A DNA stretch of 64,000 bases from UBA6168 sp041752395 (GCA_041752395.1 JBGSWN010000247.1:1-64000), one strand, 5' to 3'. Shown: positions 54,773 through 64,000, counted from the first letter of the stretch. Program-made: numbers and translations. The notes: a model not told the origin generated them from the letters alone.

Positions 54773-57700
54773 CTACTCCTGCAACCCCCAAACCCATTTC
54801 CCTTCCATGTCGAAATAGCCGATTTTATCACCTTGTTCAACACGGAAAAGACCCTCGCCAGCGTAGCTGATGTATTCGTAGTCGGGCTGCACTATCAGTT
54901 CGCCTTGCAGGTTGGTGAGACCATTGAAGCCTTTGATTCTGACCTTCGCAAAGCCATCCTCAAACTGCTCGATTTTATCGTACTTCGGGGGGATTATTTC
55001 GATGCCTTGTTGATTGATGATAGCCCAATTGCCATCTATTTGCACGACAGCTACACCGTGTCGGTATTGCCCCGCTTTTTCATAGAATCCATTGTAAAAT
55101 CGGGACTGCTCGGTGATATAGTAAAATTTGTAATTGTCGTCACGCACTAGACCACGTCCATCCGCAAAGTCAAGTAGTTTGTTGATGCCCGGTTCAATGA
55201 TGAAATTACCAGCCCCGTCTATCAATCCAGCCCGCTGGCTGCCCTTGAAAACAATGGCTTTTCCATCCTTAAAATCCATGCACTTGCTGAACCGAGGCTC
55301 CACAACATATTTTCCATTTCGGTCAATAAAGCCGCATTGGCCATCTTGCCAAACAGCTGCTTTTCCTTCGGAAAAATCACTTGCCTTGACAAAAATTGCC
55401 TCAATCATAAGCTTCCCAGTGGTATCCACAAAGCCCCAATTGTCATGGTATTGAACCCTCGCCAGCCCTTCGACAAATGGTTCAATATTTCGGTAAGGCA
55501 AACTTGATATGACTTGACCTTTTAGGTTTACCAAAGCAAATTTTGAGGGGCTTCCGCCAATTTCGGCTACTGCAAGCCCATATTCGTTGAATTCACTCAG
55601 GGAAATAAATTTAGGCTTCAAGATGTAGTTGCCGACTGCGTCAATCAGTCCAGTCCGCAGAAACTGTCCAGACATTTCCTCCACTTTCGCTACTCCACGG
55701 TCGAAGGGGTAAGCTTTAGGGAAATTCGGCTTAATTACCCAGTTCCCTGTGCTGTCAATATAGCCGTAATGCGGCCCGTCCCGTTTGGCTGGTGCAAGAC
55801 CGTTGCTGAATCTTCCAGCTTTAGAAAACTGAAAATCCAATTCTACCGAGCCGTCACGGTCAATGTAACCCCATTTGCTGCCAAGCCTAGCTGGCGCCAA
55901 ACCATCATTAAAAGGGCCAATTTCATCAAACCTGCATGGAACGACCTCCCGGCCATTTTGGTCAACAAAACCCCAGACGCCATTGCGTTTTACAGCCAAT
56001 CGTCCTTCACTGAAGGAGCCAATATTTTCATAGTGAACACCAACCGCCAATTGACCCAAGGTGTCTATCAAACCATATTTTTCTTCTTTTTTGAAAACAC
56101 GAAGGACTTTATTTCCTGTATTTTCCAAGAAACCAAGCTCGTCGTACCTGCACGGAAGCAGCTGTTTTCCCTTGCTGTCCACCATCCCCCATTTGCCGTC
56201 CAATTCCACAATTCCAACCTGATTCACAAAATCCCTTGCAAATGAAAACTGTGGCTGAACGCTCATTGAACCAGTGGTATCAATATAGCCCCAAGTGCAA
56301 CCTTCACAAATCAATCGGCCTTTGTTGTCAATATCGAGGTCGTGCTGTGTGTAATCGCTGAGGGAAACTGGGGCGAGTTTAGAATTCAAAAAACTTTGCA
56401 GCGGGCCCATGTTTTGCACAGATTTGTCTAGGCTAGCGGACATCTTTCCTTTCTGACTGGCCCTAGCCACCCCACCACTGAACTCACCGACAAAAGCAAG
56501 GTCCTTGCTGATGATTTTCCCGATTTTGTTTACCAATCCATGTTTGCCATTGGTGAAAATGCAGCGTGCTACCGGCATTCCTTTTTCAAAATCGTTCAGT
56601 CTGACATCCACCAAATCCACTTCGTGAACTAGCAATCCAGTATCGTTCTGCACCAAGCCGTAGGCCATCTCAAAACGATAAGAGGTGCGGTCAAACTTGA
56701 TTTCCTGCATCATTTCAATGCCCACCAGCGTTAGCCCCACAGACTTTTCAACCCGAACTTCGTTGAAAGTAGGCTCAATTTGAACCGTACCGTTATCGAG
56801 CCGCCTCAGTCCCCATTTATCGTGTTTTGGTGAGTAAAACCATTCGAATTTTTCAAGTTCATACGGGCTTTGGCCATTGTCATTGAAGCCCCGATTACGA
56901 GTGTTGCCTTTTGTGACCTTGATGGTGAAATGCGTTCCGAAATTGCTCGCATCGGCCAACTCCCCATCTTCCCCGAAATTGAAAACACTAAGTTGCTTGC
57001 CTGAATACGCTTTTACCTCATCCTCCTCCATCTCAATTCGGTCAAATTGCGGAGCGACCATCACCTTTCCACGGCTGTTCGCCACCCCACATTTCCGATT
57101 ATCCACCACCACGCAACGCCCATTTTTCATCGGTGAAATATAGTCGTATTCAAAGGGGATTAGCACCAGGTCATCCAAGGTGACAATGCCCCATTTTCCC
57201 TGAAAATTTGCCCTGAAAACCTCGCAATCGTAGGCTTGGATTTCATTATAGCGATTGGCGAGCACCAAGCTTCCACATTGGTCAATCAATCCGAGGAGAC
57301 GCTTTTTTTTGCAAAGCACAAAATCATCGCCAAATGGGTAAAAAGCCTCAAACTCTCCATCGGAAATCACGCTGTTGTAAATCAGCGAAAACAGGTAGTT
57401 TTTGTTGTTGGAAACGAGTTTGATGAAATTATTGGAAAGGCTGCTGAACTGTTCGTAGATATTATCAAGTACCTGCTGCCCAAATTGGTTCACAGCGCCC
57501 CATTTCTGGTTTTTTTCAAAAAATATCAGATTTGCACTCCACACCCTGATTTCATCTGCTTGGGGCTGCAAAAGTTCAAGCCCGTTGGGTTCAAGGATTC
57601 CTAGCAATCCATTGAGCTTGGTTTGGAAAAACAGGACATTCAATCCCTGCGGCAGGTTTTTCAGCAACAACACCTCATCGAATCGAGGTGCAGCCAGCAA

Positions 57701-58162
57701 TTGCCCCTGTTCATTCACTACGCCCCATTTTTTGTTCTTTTTGAAACTAAGAAACGCCAAACTTGACGCCCCACCCACTTGGCTTCGGCTCTTCAAAACT
57801 TCCACTTGCTCATATCCTGCTGGCAAAATCACCTTGCCAGCCAAGTTAATCACCTTCCATTCCCCCTTTTCCATCACGGTTATCAGTGTGCTGTCCAGCG
57901 CCTTCACATCGTCAAAATTGGGTGGCACAATTTCGACGCCTTCGGAATTGAGCAACCCTACCCTACCCTTCCGCTGCATGGTTGCATAGCCAAACTGCTT
58001 GAACTCCCCAATGGCATCATAGACTGGCTGCTGCACCAATCGGCCTTCGGCGTTCATCAGGCCCCATTTCTTATCTTTCTTTATCGGAAAAAGTGACTGC
58101 GCCTCCACGAATAGCGGCAACAGAAAGGTTAGCACAAAAAAAGGCGTTTTCAACAATCGCAT
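54773..58162 (-). CDS. Large exported WG-repeat protein
   Basis: 1129 aa. Signal peptide (about 1-21: LLKTPFFVLTFLLPLFVEAQ). Almost the whole chain consists of about 24 WG-type repeats, each roughly 40-50 residues with cores such as KKWGLMNAEG, TWGYIDTTG, GKWGMVDSKG, VWGFVDQNG, NWGFVDTTG and KIGYFDMEG. WG repeats probably form a beta-propeller or solenoid; the biochemical role is unknown. Repeats about 360-600 are the most diverged. No T9SS domain, so it is probably periplasmic. The DNA is not visibly recombined between repeats. Confidence 0.92.
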   Translation of the reverse strand: MRLLKTPFFVLTFLLPLFVEAQSLFPIKKDKKWGLMNAEGRLVQQPVYDAIGEFKQFGYATMQRKGRVGLLNSEGVEIVPPNFDDVKALDSTLITVMEKGEWKVINLAGKVILPAGYEQVEVLKSRSQVGGASSLAFLSFKKNKKWGVVNEQGQLLAAPRFDEVLLLKNLPQGLNVLFFQTKLNGLLGILEPNGLELLQPQADEIRVWSANLIFFEKNQKWGAVNQFGQQVLDNIYEQFSSLSNNFIKLVSNNKNYLFSLIYNSVISDGEFEAFYPFGDDFVLCKKKRLLGLIDQCGSLVLANRYNEIQAYDCEVFRANFQGKWGIVTLDDLVLIPFEYDYISPMKNGRCVVVDNRKCGVANSRGKVMVAPQFDRIEMEEDEVKAYSGKQLSVFNFGEDGELADASNFGTHFTIKVTKGNTRNRGFNDNGQSPYELEKFEWFYSPKHDKWGLRRLDNGTVQIEPTFNEVRVEKSVGLTLVGIEMMQEIKFDRTSYRFEMAYGLVQNDTGLLVHEVDLVDVRLNDFEKGMPVARCIFTNGKHGLVNKIGKIISKDLAFVGEFSGGVARASQKGKMSASLDKSVQNMGPLQSFLNSKLAPVSLSDYTQHDLDIDNKGRLICEGCTWGYIDTTGSMSVQPQFSFARDFVNQVGIVELDGKWGMVDSKGKQLLPCRYDELGFLENTGNKVLRVFKKEEKYGLIDTLGQLAVGVHYENIGSFSEGRLAVKRNGVWGFVDQNGREVVPCRFDEIGPFNDGLAPARLGSKWGYIDRDGSVELDFQFSKAGRFSNGLAPAKRDGPHYGYIDSTGNWVIKPNFPKAYPFDRGVAKVEEMSGQFLRTGLIDAVGNYILKPKFISLSEFNEYGLAVAEIGGSPSKFALVNLKGQVISSLPYRNIEPFVEGLARVQYHDNWGFVDTTGKLMIEAIFVKASDFSEGKAAVWQDGQCGFIDRNGKYVVEPRFSKCMDFKDGKAIVFKGSQRAGLIDGAGNFIIEPGINKLLDFADGRGLVRDDNYKFYYITEQSRFYNGFYEKAGQYRHGVAVVQIDGNWAIINQQGIEIIPPKYDKIEQFEDGFAKVRIKGFNGLTNLQGELIVQPDYEYISYAGEGLFRVEQGDKIGYFDMEGKWVWGLQE

Positions 58163-58356
58163 ACAGTGATACTAAAGTCGTGGTTAGCTGTTCTGAACGT
58201 TTGGGAGTGCTATAAAATTGACCCAAAACCCCATTTTTAACAGGATTCGGGGTCAATATTTTACAAAGAAAAGGAATTTCCGAAGAAAATAACGAGGTGG
58301 TGCGAAAATGGAACGGAATAATGGCTGACCATTTTCGGAGTCATGGGTTGACTATT

Positions 58357-59214
58357 TTATGCTAAATATACAACTGTCTTTTGTTTTTGCACACCTAAAC
58401 CATCAATTCCAAGCTCCATCACATCGCCAGGATTCAGGTAGCGAGGTGGTTTTAGACCAAGTCCAACCCCAGCGGGTGTGCCCGTTGAAATCACGTCGCC
58501 AGGCAGCAAGGTCATAAATTGGCTGATATAACTCACAAGGTGAGGAATCTTGAAAACGAGGTTGCAGGTATTCCCATTTTGGAGCATTTCACCATTGACT
58601 TTCAACCAAATGCCAAGATTGTTTGGGTCGGGAATTTCGTCGGTATTGACAAAAAATGGCCCCAGCGGCGCAAACGTATCGGCACTTTTTCCCTTCACCC
58701 ATTGGCCTTGTCGCTCCAGTTGGAAGGCTCGTTCGCTAATGTCATTGTGCAGCACGTAGCCTGCCACGTAGTCCATTGCACTGGCTTCCTCCACATAGCT
58801 TGCTTTTTTGCCAATTACCACAGCAAGTTCAACTTCCCAGTCCGTTTTTTCGCTTCCCTTCGGAATGATAACGTGGTCGTCCGGCCCGCAAATGGCAGTC
58901 GTGGATTTGAAGAAAATGATGGGCTCGGTCGGCAATTGCATACCGCTCTCCTTGGCATGGTCGGAATAGTTCAGCCCCACGCAGATGATTTTGGAGGGAC
59001 GGCCAATCGGTGCGCCAAGCCTTGTGGTTGGGCTGACGATGGGACAGCTAGATTGGTTCGTTTGCAGCCAAACAGCAAGCCTGTTCAGTCCATCATTCTC
59101 GAAGAATTTTTCACCGAAATCTTCGCCGAAGGCACTCACATCGAGGCGGGTACCGTTTGAGATTTGGATACCGGGTTTTTCTTGGGAGGATTTGCCGTGG
59201 CGGATTAGTTTCAT
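58357..59214 (-). CDS. Fumarylacetoacetate hydrolase family protein
   Basis: 285 aa. FAH C-terminal fold: ICVGLNYSDHAKESG, EPIIFFKSTTAICGP, WEVELAVVIGKKA (the two Glu and preceding residues bind the metal), YVLHNDISERAFQ, KSADTFAPLGPF and DVISTGTPAGVG. Family members are 2-hydroxyhepta-diene-dioate isomerases, acylpyruvases or oxaloacetate decarboxylases; which one is not decidable. It follows the Uma2 gene by 15 bp, probably in one transcript with transketolase. Confidence 0.94.
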   Translation of the reverse strand: MKLIRHGKSSQEKPGIQISNGTRLDVSAFGEDFGEKFFENDGLNRLAVWLQTNQSSCPIVSPTTRLGAPIGRPSKIICVGLNYSDHAKESGMQLPTEPIIFFKSTTAICGPDDHVIIPKGSEKTDWEVELAVVIGKKASYVEEASAMDYVAGYVLHNDISERAFQLERQGQWVKGKSADTFAPLGPFFVNTDEIPDPNNLGIWLKVNGEMLQNGNTCNLVFKIPHLVSYISQFMTLLPGDVISTGTPAGVGLGLKPPRYLNPGDVMELGIDGLGVQKQKTVVYLA

Positions 59215-59229
59215 AAATGAATTATCAAA

Positions 59230-59841
59230 TCAGTTTTTCTTAAAAATTTCTGCCAAAGGCATTTTGAATGATGGCAGTGCAGGCGCTGCGTCACAAATAT
59301 CATCTCCAAAACAAACCGTCATTTTTGAAAGGTTTGCGCCAGCATAAACATCAACCTGTTTTAATTTCGGAAAAACCTGCCACACAACCTTCACACCTGC
59401 ATCACGATAGTTTACCATTTTCTCCTTGACATTGTTCATTTGGTCATTTCCAGAAATAACCTCAATAATAAAGGTTGGCACCTCGTATGCAGCGGGGTCG
59501 GCAAGACGGTAAGCCTGTTCTTTTGTCAACCAAGCGATGTCAGGTCTGCGGTGATTTTTAAGGAAGAAAAGGTCGGGTTCGGCAATTAACTCCCCAGCCA
59601 CCTTTCCTTCTATTAACAATTGTCTGAAGAAAGCAAGGAAATTAAACTGTAGGTAAACTTGTGTTTTGTCCATACCCCGTTTTGTTTTATTGACTTGACC
59701 GTTTACCCATTCATATTTAAAACTGTCCTCTTTTGACAGGTATTTTTTTTGAAATTCCTCCCAAGAAATCGGCTTGGCTTCCACAACCTTGGGCAGTGGG
59801 ACATAATTATTAGACTTGCTTTGAACGGCGGTTGTACTCAT
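59230..59841 (-). CDS. Uma2 family (PD-(D/E)xK-like) protein
   Basis: 203 aa from ATG 59841 (open to 59880, but the extension is unsupported). Uma2/DUF820 motifs: ISWEEFQKKYLSKEDSFKYEWVNGQ at the N-terminus, RRPDIAWLTKEQ giving the PD motif, and PTFIIEVISGNDQ with E-x-x-S followed by KEKMVNYRDAGVKVVWQVFPK. The restriction-endonuclease-like core is intact. Biological role of this very common family is unknown. Lies between transketolase and the FAH gene, 56 bp after the former. Confidence 0.88.
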   Translation of the reverse strand: MSTTAVQSKSNNYVPLPKVVEAKPISWEEFQKKYLSKEDSFKYEWVNGQVNKTKRGMDKTQVYLQFNFLAFFRQLLIEGKVAGELIAEPDLFFLKNHRRPDIAWLTKEQAYRLADPAAYEVPTFIIEVISGNDQMNNVKEKMVNYRDAGVKVVWQVFPKLKQVDVYAGANLSKMTVCFGDDICDAAPALPSFKMPLAEIFKKN

Positions 59842-59897
59842 AACTATCGCTTTTTTACAAAAATACAAACTCAAACCCAAAACACCAAAACTGCATC

Positions 59898-61919
59898 CTA
59901 CTCCTTGATTTTCAGCAACTTACAAACCTGAACAGCCACATTTCCCCCAGTAAAACCAAACTTCTCATCCAACACTTTGAACGGTGCGGAATAGCCAAAA
60001 TGGTCCAGTCCCCAAATCAAGCCACGGTCGCCAACAAGGCCACGCAGGGTGACTGGCAAGCCAGCCGTCATGCCAAAAGTCGGCACATTGCCCGGCAAAA
60101 CTTCCTTTTGGTACTTTTTGGATTGATTGCGGAAAAGGCCCTCTGAGGGCGCTGAAACGATGCGCACTTTGAGGTTTTTTTCGTTTCGCAAAATGGCCGC
60201 ACCAGCTACCAAGGTCGCCACCTCCGAGCCGTTGGCCACCATGACCACATCCGGTTTTCCTTCGCAATTTTCAACGATATAAGCCCCTTTGGAAGCATCT
60301 CCTTGGCTTTTGGTAGGCAAATCATTCACTCCCTGGCGGCTGAAAATCAAGCCTGTTGGAGAATGCCTGTTTTCAAGCGCAAGCCTCCAAGCCACTACCG
60401 TTTCCGCTCCATCACCGGGGCGGAAAGCTAGCAAAGCATTGCGGCCACTGTGGTTTTTCAGTTGCTCCAACAAGCGCAGTTGCGCCTCCTGCTCGATGGG
60501 TTGGTGCGTTGGGCCGTCCTCGCCTACTCGGAATGCGTCGTGGGTCCACATGAAAATAACGGGGGTTTCCATCAAGGCAGCCACCCGCATCACGGGCTTC
60601 ATGTAGTCACTGAAAGCAAAGAAGGTGGCACAAACTGGAAGCACTCCGCCATGAAGTGCCATGCCCACGTTCAAAGCGGCCATGGTCAGCTCTGCAACGC
60701 CAGCCTGTAAAAATGCCCCGCTGAAATCACCGTGTTTGAAAGCTTTGGTTGTTTTCAAAAAACCGTCCGTCTTGTCGCTGTTGCTCAGGTCAGCGGAGGT
60801 GACAATCATATTTTCCACCTTGCCGCCCAAGTAATTCAGTACGGCGCTGGAAGAATTGCGAGTGGCATCATTCGGCTTGGTTTTGATGAGGGACCAGTTG
60901 ATTTCTGGCAGTTTCCCTGTGAGGAAAAAGGCATATTTCTCCGCCAAGGCAGGATTCTCTTTTGACCAAGATTTGAAAGCGGCCTTACGTTTTTTGGCGG
61001 CAGCTCTCTTTTGTTCCAAAACGGCAGCGTAGTGTTCCGCTACCTCTGGAAAAATTTGGAAAGGATTGGCAGCATTGCCACCTAGTCCTTCCACTGTTTT
61101 TTCAAAAGAACCACCAGCGCCGGTGAGTGGCTGTCCATGCAATTCAACTTCACCCTCAAACATGCTGCCGTCAGCTTTGCGGGTGCCAAGACCCATCAAT
61201 GTTTTACCTATTATTAAGGTAGGGCGCTCCGTTTCTGCCAAGCCCTCCTTGATTGCGGAGCGAATGGCTTCATGGTCATTACCGGGAATAGTGAGCACAT
61301 GCCAGCCCCAAGACTTGTATTTCGTGGCAGTGTCCTCGCTGGTCACGGCGTCCACTTCTGTGGAGAGCTGGATGTCGTTTGCATCGTAAAACATGACGAT
61401 ATTGCCCAAGCCCAAAAAGCCAGCAATGCGGCCAGCGCCTTGAGAAATCTCTTCTTGAACGCCGCCATCGGAGATGTAGAGGTAGGTTTTGTGCGCAACA
61501 TTTTCACCAAACCTGGCTGCGAGAAACCGCTCTGCAATCGCCGCACCCACGCCAAAAGCATGGCCTTGACCGAGCGGCCCGCTGGTATTTTCAATGCCCC
61601 GCAGTACATCAAGTTCTGGGTGTCCGGGCGTCGGACTTCCCCACTGCCGGAAGTTTTCGATGTCTTCCATCGAGTATTTTCCGAGCAAAGTCTGCTGGGC
61701 GTAGAGCATGGCGGACATGTGGCCTGGATCCAAAAAGAAGCGGTCACGGAGCGGCCAAGCCATGTCGGTAGGGTCGAAATTTAGGAACTCAGAAAAAAGG
61801 ACATGGACGAAATCTGCACCGCCCATTGGGCCGCCGGGGTGGCCGGACTTGGCTTTTTCGACCATGGAAGCAGCAAGGATGCGGATGTTGTCGGCGCAAC
61901 GAAGGGAAATGTTGGACAT
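59898..61919 (-). CDS. tkt: Transketolase
   Basis: 673 aa single-chain enzyme. N-terminal thiamine-diphosphate domain with AKSGHPGGPMGGADFVHVLF, LDPGHMSAMLYAQQ, GPLGQGHAFGVGAA and the cofactor motif SDGGVQEEISQGAGRIAGFLGLGNIVMFYDAND; central pyrimidine domain with GVAELTMAALNVGMALHGG, MWTHDAFRVGEDGPTHQPIEQ; and the C-terminal regulatory domain. Transfers two-carbon units in the pentose phosphate pathway using Mg2+ and ThDP. A word-repeat island lies directly upstream of the start. Confidence 0.97.
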   Translation of the reverse strand: MSNISLRCADNIRILAASMVEKAKSGHPGGPMGGADFVHVLFSEFLNFDPTDMAWPLRDRFFLDPGHMSAMLYAQQTLLGKYSMEDIENFRQWGSPTPGHPELDVLRGIENTSGPLGQGHAFGVGAAIAERFLAARFGENVAHKTYLYISDGGVQEEISQGAGRIAGFLGLGNIVMFYDANDIQLSTEVDAVTSEDTATKYKSWGWHVLTIPGNDHEAIRSAIKEGLAETERPTLIIGKTLMGLGTRKADGSMFEGEVELHGQPLTGAGGSFEKTVEGLGGNAANPFQIFPEVAEHYAAVLEQKRAAAKKRKAAFKSWSKENPALAEKYAFFLTGKLPEINWSLIKTKPNDATRNSSSAVLNYLGGKVENMIVTSADLSNSDKTDGFLKTTKAFKHGDFSGAFLQAGVAELTMAALNVGMALHGGVLPVCATFFAFSDYMKPVMRVAALMETPVIFMWTHDAFRVGEDGPTHQPIEQEAQLRLLEQLKNHSGRNALLAFRPGDGAETVVAWRLALENRHSPTGLIFSRQGVNDLPTKSQGDASKGAYIVENCEGKPDVVMVANGSEVATLVAGAAILRNEKNLKVRIVSAPSEGLFRNQSKKYQKEVLPGNVPTFGMTAGLPVTLRGLVGDRGLIWGLDHFGYSAPFKVLDEKFGFTGGNVAVQVCKLLKIKE

Positions 61920-61920
61920 T

Positions 61921-61955
61921 TTAGAATGAGAATTGGGAATTGAGAATTGAGAAAC
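61921..61955. repeat. Word-repeat tract (GAATTGAGA words) upstream of transketolase
   Basis: Tandem degenerate copies GAATGA-GAATTGG-GAATTGA-GAATTGA. A similar AAATTGAGAATTG tract precedes the PfkB gene near 54350-54380. The inverted partner is not obvious here. Confidence 0.65.
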
Positions 61956-62089
61956 GGTAAGCCAGCCTATTGATTGTCAGCGGGTTAGCTGCTCAATTTT
62001 TCAAGTTCGTTTGAATTTGCTGCAAAGAAAGGCAATACACCCAAGAGCTGGTGCAATTAGGAAGGTACTTTTTTAAACAAATAAGGAAA

Positions 62090-62683
62090 CTAGGCGGCCA
62101 GCTTGCGCCACTCCAATATGGCCTTGGCAGGCTTCATGGAAGTGATGACGATGTCATGCGTTTCGCCAATTTGCATGGTGATGGAATCGCCTTGGCCCAA
62201 CCGGACGATGCAGGTTTCACCTTTTGTATCGGTGATGTGGCATTCGCAGGAGCCTTCGAGGATGAGGAAGGTTTCCAGTAGATCGGTATGTACCTCTTCC
62301 TCCACCATGTCTTTCACCCAAGCCACGAAAAGCTCCCTTTTTTCATTCGATTCGAGCGGATGCAGGTGGATGCTGTCGAATTCGGCAGGTGGTTCAATGC
62401 CAGAAACGGCTTCATGCCAATCTTGCCAGTTGGAATTATCGGCGAGCATGGGTAAGCTGTCAAGCTGAAGTTTTGGGCCAATCAGGTGGGAAGTGTCCAA
62501 TTCGACTATCTTGGAAAGTATTTTTTCCCGCAAAAAAGCTGGTGGGGCGACACTGTGTGCCTTGGCATAATTGATAAATGCCTGCTCGGTTTCAATAATT
62601 TCAGCAGGAGAAACTGTTTCCCCTGGAGTTTCGGCCAGCCATTCTCCTAATAGCTCCCTCGTTATTTCATTGTAATTTTTCAA
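62090..62683 (-). CDS. Anti-sigma-factor-like / cupin domain protein
   Basis: 197 aa. Short N-terminal helical part (residues about 1-75) reminiscent of a zinc-less anti-sigma domain but without HxxxCxxC, followed by a cupin (RmlC-like) barrel about 90-190: DSIHLHPLE, EEVHTDLLETFLILEGSCECHIT, VRLGQGDSITMQIGETHDIVITS. The combination resembles ChrR-type proteins; no sigma-factor gene is adjacent, so regulation is speculative. Could equally be a small-molecule-binding cupin. Confidence 0.72.
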   Translation of the reverse strand: MKNYNEITRELLGEWLAETPGETVSPAEIIETEQAFINYAKAHSVAPPAFLREKILSKIVELDTSHLIGPKLQLDSLPMLADNSNWQDWHEAVSGIEPPAEFDSIHLHPLESNEKRELFVAWVKDMVEEEVHTDLLETFLILEGSCECHITDTKGETCIVRLGQGDSITMQIGETHDIVITSMKPAKAILEWRKLAA

Positions 62684-63089
62684 ATTGCGTAGGTGTTTGA
62701 AAATTGCCTAAAAAATTGTGATAATCTAAGAGCTTGGTTGGGATTCGGTGAAAGGCTAAGAACTTGCCAATTTTCCATTACGAAAAAAAAAAATCTTAGT
62801 GAAGGTTTTACAACCCACTTTGAATATACGAAAATAAAGTGGCGTTTGGATTTCAAGGATTAAAAGTTTTCCAAAAATAGGTGCTGAATCTATAACTTTT
62901 TCCAAAGCTCAAGGTGCAAATTTCATTATTTCAATGACAATGTGCTTTAATTATTGCAAAATCTCAAAAAACAACAGACTAGCCCTCGTTCAGCTTTATT
63001 TTATGGAAAAACCCTGCATTTCTTGATTAGAATTCATCAATATTTGCGGCAAAATCAGACAGGTAGGCTGCTGGTTTTCTAGTTTGATT
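62684..63089. other. Intergenic region without a supported gene
   Basis: AT-rich spacer between divergent cupin and transporter genes. AATATTTG at about 63036-63043 is a one-mismatch -7 element for the transporter. No open frame with codon-like content and no hairpin with a T-run were found. Confidence 0.5.
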
Positions 63090-63968
63090 ATGAAAGCAGA
63101 ATCTTTTGTTCCCAAACACCTGCAAGGCATTTTCGCCATTGTTCTAGCTGCCATTTTATGGAGCACTGGCGGCGTTTTCGTCAAACTTTTACCGCAAGAT
63201 GCCTACACCATCCTTTCCTACCGCAGTATTTTATCAGCAACGGTTTTCTTCTTTTTTTTTGGAAAAAAGGTCTTCCAGATGAACGGGCGAGCATGGCTGA
63301 ACGCCTTTTTTTACTGCCTTTTGGTGCTTAGTTTCGTCGTTTCCACAAAGCTGACCACAGCCGCCAACGCAATCCTTTTACAATACACGGGCACTATTTA
63401 CGTGTTGCTTGCCGAGCCTTATTTTTTCAAAGTGAAAATCCAGCGGGTCAACGTCGTGACGATTATTGCCTGTGCGATTGGCATGTTGGTACTTGTCTCA
63501 GGCGAGCTTCAGGGAGGTGACATGCTCGGAAATCTAATTGCTATATTTTCTGGTTTTTTGTTTGCAGCACTTTTCATCGGTCAACGGCTTAACCCACCGG
63601 AGTACCAGGCTAGTTCTATTTTTTGGGGCAATATTCTGATGGGCATCGTTGGGCTGCCGTGGCTGTTGCAGTCCGCAATGCCTACCTTGCCGGAGGCAGC
63701 AATGCTGGCATTTCTCGGTATTTTCCAATTGGGGTTGGGGTTCGTGCTTTTCACATACGGCCTCAAGCGGGTACTCGCCATCGAAGGGGCACTATTGGCC
63801 ATGTTGGAGCCAATTCTCAACCCAGTTTGGGTTTTGATTTTTTACAAGGAAAAACCTTCCACTGGTGCGATAGTTGGTGGGGTAATCATCATATTTGCAC
63901 TGGCGGCAAGGATAATTTGGATGGAGCGGAACAAGCGAAAAATGCGCTGGCTGAAAAGAACCGACTGA
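63090..63968 (+). CDS. EamA/DMT family transporter
   Basis: 292 aa from ATG 63090 (an in-frame TTG at 63084 is possible). Ten transmembrane helices in two five-helix EamA halves: GIFAIVLAAILWSTGGVFVKLL opens the first, GNLIAIFSGFLFAALFIGQRL the second, with the typical LxxxLEPILNPVWVLIFYKE segment at the end of the second half. Inner-membrane drug/metabolite carrier, substrate unknown. The charged C-terminal tail ends close to the window edge but is complete (stop at 63966-63968). Confidence 0.92.
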   Translation: MKAESFVPKHLQGIFAIVLAAILWSTGGVFVKLLPQDAYTILSYRSILSATVFFFFFGKKVFQMNGRAWLNAFFYCLLVLSFVVSTKLTTAANAILLQYTGTIYVLLAEPYFFKVKIQRVNVVTIIACAIGMLVLVSGELQGGDMLGNLIAIFSGFLFAALFIGQRLNPPEYQASSIFWGNILMGIVGLPWLLQSAMPTLPEAAMLAFLGIFQLGLGFVLFTYGLKRVLAIEGALLAMLEPILNPVWVLIFYKEKPSTGAIVGGVIIIFALAARIIWMERNKRKMRWLKRTD

Positions 63969-64000
63969 TTTCAGAACAAAACCCCGTCCAGACTTGTCCT

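Overview
The window is a 64 kb stretch of a Bacteroidota chromosome, most likely from the Saprospiria/Chitinophagia side of the phylum. Supporting evidence: a SusC/SusD/SusE outer-membrane uptake locus, a type IX secretion (T9SS) C-terminal sorting domain, a group III glutamine synthetase, BatA/VWA and WG-repeat proteins, an effector-associated (EAD11-like) N-terminal domain, the TAnnTTTG promoter element and the near absence of Shine-Dalgarno sites. The species assignment is inference; no rRNA is present.

Layout. 0.2-7 kb: M42 peptidase, LURP-one-like protein, macro-domain protein, MBL hydrolase, ABC-F ATPase, membrane metallophosphoesterase. 7-15 kb: small TonB-domain protein, an ABC exporter with an N-terminal frameshift, a diheme cytochrome lipoprotein, a T9SS-exported serine hydrolase, an isolated N-terminal domain of a large RluA-type protein, and glutamine synthetase III. 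15.8-21 kb: a Planctomycete-type DUF1549/DUF1553 cytochrome and its DUF1501 partner with a CBS protein between them, then GNAT and NTF2-like genes. 21-28.7 kb: a susC-susD-susE operon with a divergent AraC regulator and no glycoside hydrolase; its SusD carries an inserted copy of the SusE glycan-binding modules. 28.8-38 kb: glycosyltransferase, SnoaL-like lipoprotein, BatA/VWA protein, CotH-like protein, TonB-dependent receptor, methylmalonyl-CoA epimerase, Sua5.

38.2-44.4 kb is the accessory highlight: four co-directional genes on the minus strand, read in the order EAD11-like/transmembrane/TonB-domain protein, dynamin-like GTPase, putative PD-(D/E)xK restriction endonuclease, N6-adenine DNA methyltransferase. 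I see this as a candidate composite conflict (defence) locus linking envelope, membrane remodelling and restriction-modification. A second defence-like pair, a patatin phospholipase divergent from a SLATT-type (DUF4231) two-TM protein, lies at 50.3-52.1 kb.

44.5-50 kb holds housekeeping genes (rlmN, groES-groEL, HMG-CoA synthase family, WbqC family). 52-64 kb holds an outer-membrane protein, PfkB kinase, tRNA-Asn, a 1129-residue WG-repeat protein, FAH-family hydrolase, Uma2 nuclease, transketolase, cupin protein and an EamA transporter.

Across the window the intergenic spaces contain a distinctive set of iterated 7-12 bp word repeats arranged as imperfect palindromes, and two REP/BIME-like nested inverted repeats. 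One heptamer tract (GATTGGT x5) lies inside the Sua5 coding sequence. Where start codons are ambiguous the first ATG compatible with the family was chosen, because ribosome binding sites are not informative here.
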